Under the pieces are notes generated by a model that worked only from the letters and a program-made list of their open reading frames with translations, did not search any database and had not been told where the DNA came from. Position numbers and translations under genes: made by a program. Positions 11,790-23,700 of a stretch of 64,000 bases of DNA are shown here, piece after piece; within the stretch, counting starts at the first letter, position 1, and every line of letters starts with the position of its first letter. Source of the DNA: Xiphophorus maculatus (Eukaryota; Chordata; Actinopteri; Cyprinodontiformes; Poeciliidae); NCBI RefSeq assembly GCF_002775205.1, contig NC_036447.1, positions 7,180,501 to 7,244,500 of the forward strand, read 5' to 3'.

Positions 11790-11792
<3 letters not shown>

Positions 11793-11860
<68 letters not shown>
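11793..11860. repeat. (CA)n microsatellite
   Basis: An uninterrupted CA run of about 34 units. It creates long Thr-His and Val-Cys pseudo-frames on both strands that are not genes. Confidence 0.98.
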
Positions 11861-11863
<3 letters not shown>

Positions 11864-12464
11864 GAGTTACATCACAGATAATACCAGTTATATAACAAGA
11901 CCCAATGGACTCTGTGTTGATTACTACAAGCTCACATAAGTGTCCTTGTCCCGAAATAAATACACACTGAAATGCAGGTTTGCCCGACGAGAGAGCAAAA
12001 CACAATCCAAAATGCAAACAAATGCAAAACTAAAAGATTGCACATTTTCAAAAGGTAAAAATCTAATGTGTTTTCGTTTTAGTCTGAGCACAGCACAAAA
12101 AAGAAAAACACATTATCTCTGCTTAATTTTTAGAATACACATCCTATAATATTCTTCAAATCTTAGAGCCCAGAGGCTGCAGTGTAATCTAAATATCCTC
12201 CAAGTTTATAGAGAAAGCTCATGTTAATTTTCGAGTTGCAAAATGCTTAAAGTCAAGATTTGTATGAATCTTATAATGTTGCAGACCAAGACGTGAGGCT
12301 GTGCTGGGAATCAGAAGTGATGGTGAAATTAAGTCCAGCAGATCAGCAGGTGGGAATTACAAGAGGCGTCACGTCACGGAGTCCTGGAAGAAAGAGACAA
12401 AAAGGTGTCAAAATGAGCGACAACATGAAAATAACATCATTCTTACAGAAACTAGTACTAATTA

Positions 12465-12640
12465 TTAATTTAGGATAATTAACTATTAATTAACTAATAA
12501 TTAATAACTATTACTATTAGTTAATCATTAATAATAATAATTCATGTTAATTATTATAATATTAATAATCAATATAGTAATATTATTATTATTAAAAATA
12601 TTAATAATCTGAAAAAAGTAGAGATTTTTGTTCAAAATCT
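12465..12640. repeat. AT-rich low-complexity palindromic tract
   Basis: Almost pure A/T sequence built from TTAATTA, ATTAATAAT and their inverses, followed by a short hairpin (GTAGAGATTTTTG ... CAAAATCTCTAC at about 12618-12647). It has no coding capacity. Confidence 0.85.
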
Positions 12641-12769
12641 CTACTTTCAATTTCTCGAATCTTTTCTGGTTTGTTGGTGTGAAAAGTGCAAGTTACAAAA
12701 ATGAGACTACTAAATACAAAAAAAGAGAAAGTGTTAACTGTCAACTATTAGCCGGAGGAGCTAATCTGC

Positions 12770-13245
12770 ACTAGGGCCGGACAATAAATCAAAAACAATA
12801 TCTCAATAGAGACATGATCAATATCAATAGATAATATGTCTGATAGTCTTGTCAATAATTTAGCTGAGCTCCCATCCAGAACCGCACTGCGTTCTGGGGG
12901 ATTACGGCAGAGGAAAGACTTTAGATGCTAAATCTGTCACGGCCAGCTAAACTAGGTTGGTGGAATCAATCTACTAACTCACTCACTGACTCTTTGGTTA
13001 CCTAGCAACAACTTGTTGAGTAACTGGCGCAGCAGTAGTTTAAGGTTTTTTCCTCATAACTGCTTAACAATAAAAAACAATGGTGTGGAGTAAAAAACTG
13101 TGGATAAAACAGAAAAGGTCATGTCACTAATTGACAGTATTTCAGATATTTAAAACAAAACACGAATCAATAATTATCGATATGGACTAATACAAAACAT
13201 TTATGTCGTGACATGTTTTTCAGCCATATCGTCCAGCCGTAATAT
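12770..13245. mobile_element. non-autonomous element with GGGCCGGACAATA / TATCGTCCAGCC ends
   Basis: The left end is CTAGGGCCGGACAATAAATC and the right end is CATATCGTCCAGCCGTAAT, which are imperfect inverted repeats. ATATCAATAGATAATATG and ATCGATATGGAC lie just inside. A small GC-rich patch sits in the middle. It is of hAT-like type. A related element (AGGCCTGTCATGGTAATAAA ... TTTATCGTTCGATTAA) is at about 48743-49110. Confidence 0.5.
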
Positions 13246-13477
13246 GTGTATAAGATATATTAAACCAAACCAAATATATGGGTTTGTAATATATTTCCTT
13301 TCAGTGTGAAATATACAGTTTAAGACTCTTAATTTGAAGTGAGAAAGGAAGTAGTGTGCTTCTTGAGTTGCCGGTTGAGCATGTGGTTGTTTTCTAAATT
13401 ACAATAAAAAGCTGGTGGACCCAGACCAAGTGTTGCTGCTGCTGAGACCGAGATCACATGTTGCCCATTGGACTCAC

Positions 13478-16400
13478 CTGGTTTACTCCCAGTAGTACTG
13501 CAGATACCATATAGTTTCATTCTTCAGCTGAGGACCAAACAGTGGGTTGGCCTGGGCCAAAATGGCTATTAACCAACTGAGAAAAGAAAGAGAGATCATC
13601 AGCGTAATGTAGTATTCAAAATGTTTTTGTTTCCAAACCAGAGTCCAATTGTATAATGAATGATAGGATAAACATTTTATGCTACCAATGAGTTTGATGG
13701 TAAAGTTTCCTTCTATGGTGCAAAAAGTGGGGGACAAAAAGGTGGTCACTTCAGCCTGCAACAACTTCAGAAAGAGCGCCAAGCTAACAATTAACATCTT
13801 AACTTTCTATTATTGGTTTTTATTTTCATGTAAATTATGTGCTACATTTATGAGTAGCTTGATCTGCTATTGGTATATGCAAAGAGAGGTTCAACCAAGT
13901 ACTAAGTGAATAGAAATTATACTTTTCAGAAGCCTGACATTTCATCTTAAATTATGGGGTGGTGGGTTGTTAATTTTTTATATTATTCAAATTTTCGGAG
14001 AAAATGAATTTTGGGCTTCCTTAATCTGTTATCCATAATCATCAAAATTACAAGAAATAAAGGAGTGAAATATATTTCACCCAGTAGTAATGAATCTATA
14101 TAATATGCAAGTTTTACTTTCTGAAATTAGTGATAAAACTAATTTCAGAAAGTTTTACCACTGAATATTGTGGTACCACTTTTTCACAATATTCAGTTAT
14201 TTTTTCTATATAAATATAGAAATATAATATCAGGTATTATTAGATCAGGAAATTAATTTTTTTTCTTCATATGTTAAGATATAAAAGCCCATTCCTCTTG
14301 CTGGGGATGTTTATGCAATTCGGTGGAGCAAAAGTAATCTTGCTAGTACAGACAGACCTTATTCTCATTATTTAAACTTCATCCATGTAACTTAATAACC
14401 AATAAAAATTTTTTTTACCTTGGCTGGCAGGATTTTTAAGTCCCTTGAACTTAGAAAAAACATCTGTTTTATTATTTTATGCAATTACAGCGTCACAAAC
14501 CCAGAAACCATATTAACTTCATGTTAACTTTCTAACTGTAATGTCTACTTTACTCCAAGAGGTGGCGTGCTCATCTGTAGGTATAGGAGAATTAGGTGAT
14601 GCGACATTGAATCTTACAAGACCACTCTAGACCTACAGCTGTTACAATGACGATGGTAAAACACAACAATTTTATTTATATACATGGAAATATTAGAAAA
14701 CGTTTTATTTTTAATCAATACAGGGTTTAGCGTTAGCCACATTCATCCTCTGTTGGTCCCATGATTTCTGCTCCATACTGAGATGGTTTGGATGGTTAAT
14801 GATTTGTTAGACCCATCAGATCATTAAACACAGTGGAAACACTTTCTTTCACATTTTCTTTCACATTAAGCTTTTTTCCCCCCCATTAACTGACATTATG
14901 TCATTTAGAAAACCTTTGAATTCAGCAGCAGATGCTCACCGGACGCTAATGCCCCAAATGCTAAAGGTCACAGAGTAATGAAAGCAAAGGTGAGAAAGAG
15001 CGGAAAGAAAAAAAAACAGACATATCACAACTTACCTTGTTATTACAATATTTTCCAAAATGATTACCATCTGGGGATGCAAGTTATCGATTAATGAGTT
15101 TAGCTAAAGTTAACTGATTTTATCAATCGACTAATGATTAACTGAAAAGCTGCCATTTTCTTAAAAACCTGAGTTTTCTTTTGTATTAATAGGTGCCGTC
15201 ATTCCACAACATGAAGGACATTTTTCATAATATGCTGAACTAAAAAAAACCTCATTAATATTATTTTGTGTTAGCTGTATTTAATACTGACTGAATAAAC
15301 AGAAAGTTGTGGTTTTCTTGCATTATTAAACTCAGACATACTTATAAAAAAATAAAACAGAAATCTCTCAGGTTGCCAAATATAAAAATAATGGATGAAA
15401 AGTATAAAATATGTGGACAAAAGTCATTTCACATGAACAGAGAGGTGTTGATAAAAGCCCCTGATTATTGGCATCATGTTTTTAATCCACCATGTTACAA
15501 TTATTATACAAAATACCGTCAGCTTTGTAGCATATCAATAATCTTTGAATGAGAACTTGATGTTGCGCTGCATGCAGTACGGCTGAATGAGAGCTAACAA
15601 GGGGAAACTTACGGAGCATCTAGTGTTTATATTTCAAAACCGCATAAAGTGCATTTTGCATCCTACACTGAACTCTGTCTGGATCGTTTCTCCTTCCCGT
15701 TCTAGTATGACTCCATCTTTAGTTCAATATAATCAACTGACTCTGGTTCAGGGTGCCCAGCAGCGCCCTCTGCTGGATGGCAGCCAGATTACATAACTAA
15801 AATAAAAGGTCTAAGCGATTATTAGTTAATAGATTGGAGCGAAATGTAATCAAATAAACCATTAAACAACCGTTAATCAGAAGTCCATTGACTGTTTGCG
15901 TCTCTATCACCATTGCAATATTTTCTAATACCTTACAGCACATGTGTCAAACTCAAGCCCCGGGGGCCCCAGGGGCCACATCTGGCCCACCATAGCTTTT
16001 TATGTGGCCCTCTAAACTCCAAATTACATCAAGAAATCCTTCCAGCTTTTCACAAATCTGCAAAATTCACACAAAATCAACAAATCTAAATTTTTTTCTT
16101 ATTTTACTGCAAATTTTCTCAAAAATTGTTAAAAAATATTGATTTTAAGTAACTGCTGCCTCAGCCTTACTTGATGGGAAGTTATAGTCCATAGCTGATA
16201 TGGCAGCAAGCGATAAAAAGTCACATTTAACATCATACGTTGGCGCAAATGCCATAACATTTTTTAAAATGGCACCACAATCTTGATTGCAAAAATACCA
16301 CTAAAACAGGTTTTATCAATATATTCTGGCACAACCAGCCCTTTAAGAAGAGTCAGACATTTGATATGGCCCGAACTGAAAATGAGTTTGACACGCCTGC

Positions 16401-18698
16401 CTTACAGCATTTAACTAAACTCCCCACAAGAGACATGTGGAAGATCTGCACCATCTTGATGCAGATGCTGAATGATCTGATCTTCCTCAGAAATTACAGT
16501 CAGCTCTGTCTGTCCTCATGGACGGCTTCGCCAGCCCAGTTTGTTGTCCACAGAGGTATTTATATTCCTCCCCTACGTCCTCTGGATTATTTCTCATGAT
16601 GTTAGTAATCCAAAGACGTCTCTGTTGTTTTGCTCACATTCAACATGATCTAATGTTCCCACATCATGTCACATTTCATTCACCATCCTTTGGCTTGCAG
16701 GGTTATTTTTCTTATTTTATCCAAGTAAAGCTAAAACTATTTTAAACCAATTGTCTTTATTTAGACTGTACGAACCCACATGCACCTGCTGTTTTCTTCA
16801 CGCTACAGAGCTCCCTCTAGTGGCGGAAAGATAAGATTGCAAGCAGCTCATATTCATTGGCCAAATGGTTTGAAGTGAACCAAATGTTTTGTTGATTTTA
16901 ACATTTTTATTTTTTCCTATCTTTGACATACTAAAAAGAAATTAAAACTAAAAGTTTAAGTGGAATGTATCCTGAATGATTGTGACCTTCTTGCAACTAT
17001 CAACATTTTGTTGACTTCTTTTTCTCTCCTTTTGCTTTCTGGGAAGGGAGCCGTGGGGCTCTGAGTTTTTTGGAGATACTTGACCACAACTCCGAAATGT
17101 AGATATTCTACTTGTTTAGACATTTTCTAACTTTAGACTTACGATAAGGTAAGTCAAGATTATTGTATAACGCATGTCAGTAATAAGGCAGTTCAAAGTG
17201 CTTCACACCTGATTATGAAACAGCAATAAATTACATTTTGTCAAATGCTATCATCAAAATAATCAAACAAATGTAATAATCAAATATACTGATCAGTGTT
17301 CCAGTTATTATGAATCAAAGGCAACTCTAGCAGGCAGGTTTTTAGCTTTGATTTAACTACGCTACCATAGTTGGCCATTCAAAATTAGGTCAAATTTAGC
17401 CAATTAAGCTCTTTGGAAAACATTAATGAACATCAGACCACTCAGCATATTTGTGTCCCTGTGTAAGCTTTTGGCTGTCATGCCTGATCATGTATATAAA
17501 AGTGATGTTTTAAAAAATATATATAACAACACAAATGATTAAATCAGAGCCCAGTAAACTCTCAAGAACAAAACATTTGTACTCACAACAAGTAGCAGCA
17601 GACGGCTGTGAGGATGAGGCTGGTGACGATCACGCTGTAAAAAAATAAAAACATGAACTTCATGCTTCTTTCCAGCATTATTAATAAATGTGTTGCAGGC
17701 AGATTTAATATTACAAGCATTTATTATACATCATCACTTCTGAACCAAACCAATTATGTCATAAAATGATTAACAAATTGATGAAACTTTATAACGATAA
17801 AGTATATAAGCTGAAACTGTGGATTAATTTTTGTTTATAAAAACATATTTCTATGGAAGCCTTTTTCAGCCACTCTGATAAAAAATATCTCTCATTATAT
17901 TGAGATACTATTTCAATATAGGGATAGATATTATTTTCTCAACAGCTACACCTAGTGTTTTAGAGAGGAACTGCAGCAAGGGTGACTTGTCTCATGTAGC
18001 GGAATTAGCGCTACTATATGGAGGATCAAACCTGCCATCATTAAGAAGAAATACATAATTTTACTTATGGCAGGATTGGTTCTCCATACAATAGGTGGTA
18101 CACAAAAATCACTTCATCTGAATTTTTTTCAGATGAAACTGAATTTTTGTCAAAGTGAATGAAATGGTAAACATTTTCAAACACTAGTTAGTTTTGACCA
18201 AAACAATCCAGCAAACATCCAAAACAATAAAATAAAAAATTCCCTAGAAAATTATTTAAGCCTCACCAGAAAAGAACAAAACCTGACAGAAAAGTTGTCA
18301 AGTCATTTGAGAACAGCTGAAAATAATTCTCACAATCTGAGAATTGAAGAATTTTTGTAACATATTTCCAGAAACACATCAAACAATTAATGCAAAATTG
18401 AATGAATAAGTGTGTAAACTTATGCAACTGAAAAAAAATTAATCTCGTTTTATTTATTTATTTATAAATTTATCTAACAGCTTTGTGCAAAACAGGTCGC
18501 ATTAAATGTATAACATTTATTTGGAATATTGTTGTCATGGTGTTAATATTTTAAACAAACAAAAAAGATAGGTATTTAAACACACTTTTGATAGTCAGCT
18601 TAAATAAATGAAACTCCAACAGGAAGCAGTAATAAATGAATGTTTTCATTAATGTTGGCATGATTTGACCGCTGAACGCAGAGATGACGGTGCTGGGA

Positions 18699-18786
<88 letters not shown>

Positions 18787-19080
18787 ATGCAGGGATGATG
18801 ACGCCAGGCCTCTTATCACCATTCAAGCAAAACTCTCATTCATTTCTAAACACACTAACACAGCAAAATCACATTTTCTGGAAAAAACTATTTTGATAAA
18901 ACGACTGCAGGCGTCCTAGTGTTTAAAATTAAAGATAATTTATTGTAGGATGCAGCCAATTGGAGAAGCCACCTACCCGCGGTTGGGTCCTTTCGGCACT
19001 AAAAATGGAGCCACGACCCCCACCAGCGCCCACAGCGTGGTGAAGCAGATCATCGGTAGGGCCAGAGAGTGAGAAGCCAT
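13478..19080 (-). CDS. atp6v0e2: V-type proton ATPase subunit e (e2-type)
   Basis: This is the small proteolipid-like subunit e of the membrane V0 sector of the vacuolar H+-ATPase, which acidifies endosomes, lysosomes and secretory granules. Coding exons read leftwards: 18977-19080, 17587-17634 and 13483-13576, giving exactly 81 aa, the normal family length. Phases match (GG/C, then TT/T). Two membrane helices are visible, about residues 7-27 and 36-57. The family signatures [20 protein letters not shown] and [16 protein letters not shown] are all intact. The N-terminal HSLALP...FTT pattern and the final WE resemble vertebrate E2 more than E1, so e2 is preferred but e1 is not excluded. The stop (13483-13485) lies 5 bases before a donor at 13478/13477, so a further 3' UTR exon exists, perhaps 8075-9135. 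Introns of 1.3 and 4.0 kb hold repeats only. Confidence 0.92.
15070..15900. mobile_element. hAT-like element copy (TTATCGATTAATGAG ... CGTTAATCAGAAGTC)
   Basis: The segment lies in intron 2 of the V-ATPase gene. Its edges carry inverted ATCGATTAAT / ATTAGTTAATAGATTG words, and it contains AAAAGCTGCCATTTTCTTAA and a TGCCCAGCAGCGCCCTCTGCTGG block. It resembles the 9155-9985 family. The short plus frames inside (15307-15552, 15587-15796) are not convincing genes. Confidence 0.4.
15944..16405. mobile_element. non-autonomous hAT-type element (TGTCAAACTCA ends)
   Basis: The left end reads ATGTGTCAAACTCAAGCCCC and the right end reads AATGAGTTTGACACGCCTG, which are imperfect inverted repeats. A CATCTGGCCCACCATAG block lies inside the left end and ATATGGCCCGAACTGAAAA inside the right end. 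This is the familiar layout of short hAT derivatives. It lies in intron 2 of the V-ATPase gene. Confidence 0.65.
18701..18785. repeat. (GT)n microsatellite
   Basis: About 42 uninterrupted GT units in intron 1 of the V-ATPase gene. It yields false Val-Cys and Thr-His frames. Confidence 0.98.
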
Positions 19081-19300
19081 GGCTGCAGTCGGGAAAAGCC
19101 GCACAAATGGGGAAATATTATCGGTTTGTCTTCGAAAAGAAGCGCATCAATGGCTACAGTCAGTCCGTTGCAATGCTCCCGCCCACTCCCGGTGAAGTGG
19201 CGTGTGATTGGTCCAAAGCCCAAAGACGGCTGTGTTTGATTGGTGGAGCTCGCTGCCTTTCAGTATTACAGCAGATGGCGTTAACTAGAGCTCTGCTCCC
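19081..19300 (-). promoter_or_regulatory. V-ATPase subunit e promoter region
   Basis: The DNA directly upstream of the minus-strand ATG is GC-richer than its surroundings. It carries two CCAAT boxes in the transcribed orientation (plus ATTGG at 19207-19211 and 19239-19243). No TATA box was seen. This fits a housekeeping promoter; the transcription start is not determined. Confidence 0.55.
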
Positions 19301-19525
19301 AAAGATTAATATTGTTTGTGTTATTGTAGTGTCTGGTGATAATGTTAGAGCAGAAAACCATACATTTTCTGATTAAATATAGGATAAATATGATTAGGAA
19401 AAAACATTTAGAAACGGATGTTATTAATATTCTTTTTAATTTAAAAAAAGGACATATTTTTAGGTTTGGAAATAAATATAATTTATTTATTTACTTATTT
19501 ATGTATTTTCCTATACTGTAGAGCT

Positions 19526-19985
19526 TCTTTAAGTGTCCAAAAAAGGGTTATGAAAATTTAGACATCATTAATAGCACAATTTTCTTTGCAGCATCAATTA
19601 TTTCATTGAGCAATAAGAAAATTTAAAATCAAAATACATTTTTGTTCTCCACTTAGAAGTTTAAAACAGAAGAATAATTTGGTTTAGTTACAAAATAATA
19701 AAATTAAAACAAATAAAATGTTTAAATAAATACATAACTATTTATTTAAGTAAATGTCTATTTATTTGAATAGATATTTATTTATTTAAATAAATAGACA
19801 TTTATTTAAATATTTATTTATTTAGTTAGTTTGTAAAGCATTTTTAAGTGTCCGAAAAAGGGCTTTAAAAACTTTATTCGCCATTAATAGCACCATTTTC
19901 TTTCCAGCATCAATTATTTTATTGAGCAATAAGCAAATTTAAAATCAAAATACTTTTTTTTTCTTCACTTAGAAGTTTAAAACAA
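19526..19985. repeat. direct duplication, about 145 bp, spaced by 170 bp
   Basis: The segment 19526-19670 (AAGTGTCCAAAAAAGGG ... CACTTAGAAGTTTAAAAC) recurs with few changes at 19841-19983 (AAGTGTCCGAAAAAGGG ... CACTTAGAAGTTTAAAAC). Between them are TATTTATTT-rich low-complexity runs (19730-19830). Nothing suggests function. Confidence 0.8.
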
Positions 19986-20569
19986 AACGATGTCTTAGTT
20001 TTATTGCAAAACCTGCTTTTGAAATACAAGTACACATTTTATTGGTTTTTAACTTTGTTCAGAATCAAAATCTAGACCTTATTTAAATTTTCTTAATAAC
20101 TTGAAGGTTTTCTAGGTCATTATTTTGGTCACCTCATCTTCATAGATTCTCAAATGGATTCATGTTAGATATTTGACTGGGCCAATCTCACAGTTTTACT
20201 TTCTTCTCTGAAACCAGAGTTTGCGTAACTGTCTATTTATAGCTTTTGCGGTAGTTGGCAGTTGTGTTATTATGCTGCAGTTTTCACCAAACTGCACCAT
20301 GTAGACAATAAGACAACAATGAATTTTAAGTACAAATGGCCAAGTGAGTTGTAAACATAGTTTAAAAAGTTTTCAAACCCCAAAAATCTGGTTGAATCTT
20401 CAAATCACAATCTGTCATTCTCAACCCTGCTTGTTTATGTTCTAGTGTGACATAAAACCAGTAAGATTTTCCAAACTTGTGCTGCTACATACAGTTTACA
20501 TTCAGTCCAAAGAAGTTAATTTGTAGAAAGCATCTGCAGGAATCATTTCTTCATTTTTTTAGAGCGGGG

Positions 20570-20772
20570 CGGGAGGGATTTACTGTCATGTCTTCATCCA
20601 TGCATATTAATAATGTAAAGAGGAACAAAAGACAGATTGCATGTTTAAGTCTCAGCCGTAAGATCTGCCACAGATACTTTGTAGAAAATAAAAGTGGCAA
20701 AGGTTACCAGGAAGTCGCATCAGATAAATGTGGCCAACACGCGGATGTGACTGGAAGAGGAGAAAAGCAGCC
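20570..20772 (+). promoter_or_regulatory. CD22-like gene upstream region with ETS/PU.1-type site
   Basis: The 200 bases before the ATG at 20773 include AGGAAGT (20709-20715), a consensus ETS/PU.1 core, and an octamer-like ATGCATATTAAT near 20602. Both are plausible for a leukocyte gene, but the transcription start is unknown, so some of this may be 5' UTR. Confidence 0.35.
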
Positions 20773-23700
20773 ATGAATTTATCTACAGCAGCGAGTCTTT
20801 TTCTCATCGTTCTCTTCTGTGAAGGTAATGTGTCTCTACATTTTAATTAAAGTGATTTTTCAACAGCACTGGACTCCTAGAAGTCTGTCCTGTTTAACCT
20901 GAGATGCAGTGACTGAACTAATTCAGTTATCATTGTTCTAAATGAAACTGAATCATAAAAACAGCCATTTTATGATGCAATTTTGTTATTGAAACTCATA
21001 TTACAACTTCACCTGCTTAATATTGTATTACTGAGATATTAGCAAGTAGGAGTTGCAGATAAAATCTTTACATTAGTGGTAAAATAACAAAGTGAAAACA
21101 ATCAGTGTGTTGGAAAGTGTGGGTTGTATGAAGACAACAAGCTGTACTCAAGATGAATGCTTGTTCAAATAAACTTTTTAAAATATCTAAAGGAATTACC
21201 TGCTATGCAAAATGTGCTTACTGTTGAAACAATGTTAAAAAATGTTAGGTCTTCCAATTAATTTTTAGGTTTTTACCAGGTTTAAACTTAATCTGACGTG
21301 CTGATAAAGTGATATGCTAATTGTATTGTTGTCATTGTGGAAAACAAAGAGGATGTAAACAGTTTAGGAAAGACTGTTGACAGTTTTTCCATAATCACAA
21401 CTTTAAGTTAAGTGGGCTGAGAGTGAGACTCTTACAGTAGGAATTAAACTACAAAGGACTGAAATAACTCAGGTTTAATGGATGCGAAAAATGTAAAATA
21501 ATTTTAAAAAGATCGATTTTAGTTTGAAAAGTGTTGGTAGTTTTAAAAGCAACAAAATTTCAGCCTCTGGTCGACATTAACTCTTCATCTTTTTTTCTTT
21601 GTGTCTAAAATCAAAATGAAAAAAGATACAAATGAATTTTGTGCTTTTTGTAAAGAAATAGAAATTACTTTTCACATGTTTCTTGAACGTAAAGGATTTG
21701 CATCATTGCTTATCCGGCTGGAAGATGTTTTTAGCAAAAACGGAGTCCATTGGTCTGAAGAGTTTTTTATGCAGCTCTGGAAAAAATCAACTGGACGGCC
21801 ACCATTATACACACATTACACACAACTACACACCATTGTTTATTGGGATAACAGTGTCTGTAACTATAATCTGCATTTAACCTAAATATGAACACTTTTT
21901 CCATTCAGTAGTTAATATTTACCCATATTCATATTTCACGTTAAGGCATATATCTTTACATAAGTATAGAGTTTTCCCCTGCAGGAATGGATAATAACAA
22001 AACTGCACTTTTTAGGGGAATTAAGCAGATTATTTTGAGAGAAATCAGATGTTTTGAGTGCAACAATTACACATTAATGCTCTCAGATATACAGCTCTGG
22101 AAAAAATGAAGAGTCCGCTGCACTGAACCGCATTGAAAACATCCTGGTTATTCCACCAATTATTGATTTCTGAACTCTTCCTGAGTTAAAACATTAGTGT
22201 TGTTGTTTCTAAATGAATATCAATTTGTTTTATTTGGATTATTTGAGGTTTGTAAGCACTGCGACTTTTTTGGTATTTTGACCAAATAAATATAAAATTT
22301 CTTTCTTGGAATTTCAGAGACATGTTGTCAGCAGTTCATAGAATAAAAGAACAAAGTTAATTTTACTCAAACATAAACCTATAAAGAGTAAAATCAGAGA
22401 AATAGATCATTTTAAGTGTCTCTTAATGTTTTCCAGTGCTGTATTTGGTGCAGTTTATACAAAAATGGAAGCTAGTAAGTGGAAAATATTACATTTTCTT
22501 TTTGGACTAACAAAATATTACATTTATAGTAGTAGAAGAAATAAATTAAACAGTGTTCCTGGGGGAAATGTTGACACTATGTTTGTTTTTACTGTAAAAA
22601 TCAAAGTAAAAGCTAAATTTCTGTTTTTCTTAATGATGAATAACCTGACTGAGTTTTTCTCTTTGTGGTGTTTTAATAATATTGTTTGTTTTGTGATTGA
22701 TGGAAACTTAGTTTTTAACTCTGTGTTTATGTGAATGTTAGGGTAAACTCTGTCAAAATATATATTTATTGAAAAATAACTGATTTGTTAAAATCAAAAT
22801 CTAATATTCCTTTCCTTCTCTCTTTCTTTAGTCATTATACCTAATCGTTTTAGTTCATGGTGGTCTTGCTCAATCCTGTGCAAATTTACTACATGAATAC
22901 ATTTAGTATAAAAACCAATAAAGACCTCAGTGATGGCGGTAATGTTTGCTAGTTTCCTTTTTACATTATTCCGGCGCCTGCAGAGCAACCAAGCAGAGCA
23001 GACGTGGTTAACTCCCTTGTGTTTCTTAAAGCTGTGCTTATATTTAGTAACTGAAAATAAAAAGATAGTTTACTTCTGCTTCTTATATTTAAATTTTATT
23101 TTTTTGTATAAATTATATCATAGCCCTGCATTCTCTCTCTGTTGTGTGATGAAACCAAGATTTATGTTCGGTTAGCTAGATGGTCAGTACTTTGTACTAC
23201 TAAGAGTTAAAATATAAAATTAAGAACATACAGAAGATTTATTCTGTTTAATAAGAACAAGAAGCTCTGAACAAACTTAAGTTAATTGTTTAAAATGATC
23301 TTCTTTTGAGGGGAGTCATACTAGAATAAGCAAGACAGTTTCATATCCTTAAATATGTTTCTATATAACATGTAGATATATATATAATATGTTGTTCTGT
23401 CTTTCAGAGGTACAGAGTAAGTGGAATGTGAACTGCAACTCCCAGAACATCTGTGCCTTAAAAGGATCTACAGTGAGAATGCACTGCGACTATAGTCACC
23501 CATACCGGCAGGATGGCACAACTATCAGCGTCAAACAAACATTTTGGTTTACTAAGACTGATAAGGACCCTTTAGATTTGAATACACAGGAGGAGTATGC
23601 GGGTCGCGTGGAAAACAGCTGCATTTCAGAAGATTGCACTTTGACAATTAGAGACGTGAAAGAGAGCGACTCGGCTGCGTACAAGTTTAGGTTCGTTACA

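Noticed and set aside
11624-12017. Frames with long Thr-His, His-Thr or Val-Cys runs on both strands
   Set aside because: They are translations of the CA/GT microsatellite at 11793-11860.
18551-18919. Similar Val-Cys and Thr-His frames
   Set aside because: They read through the (GT)n repeat at 18701-18785 in an intron.
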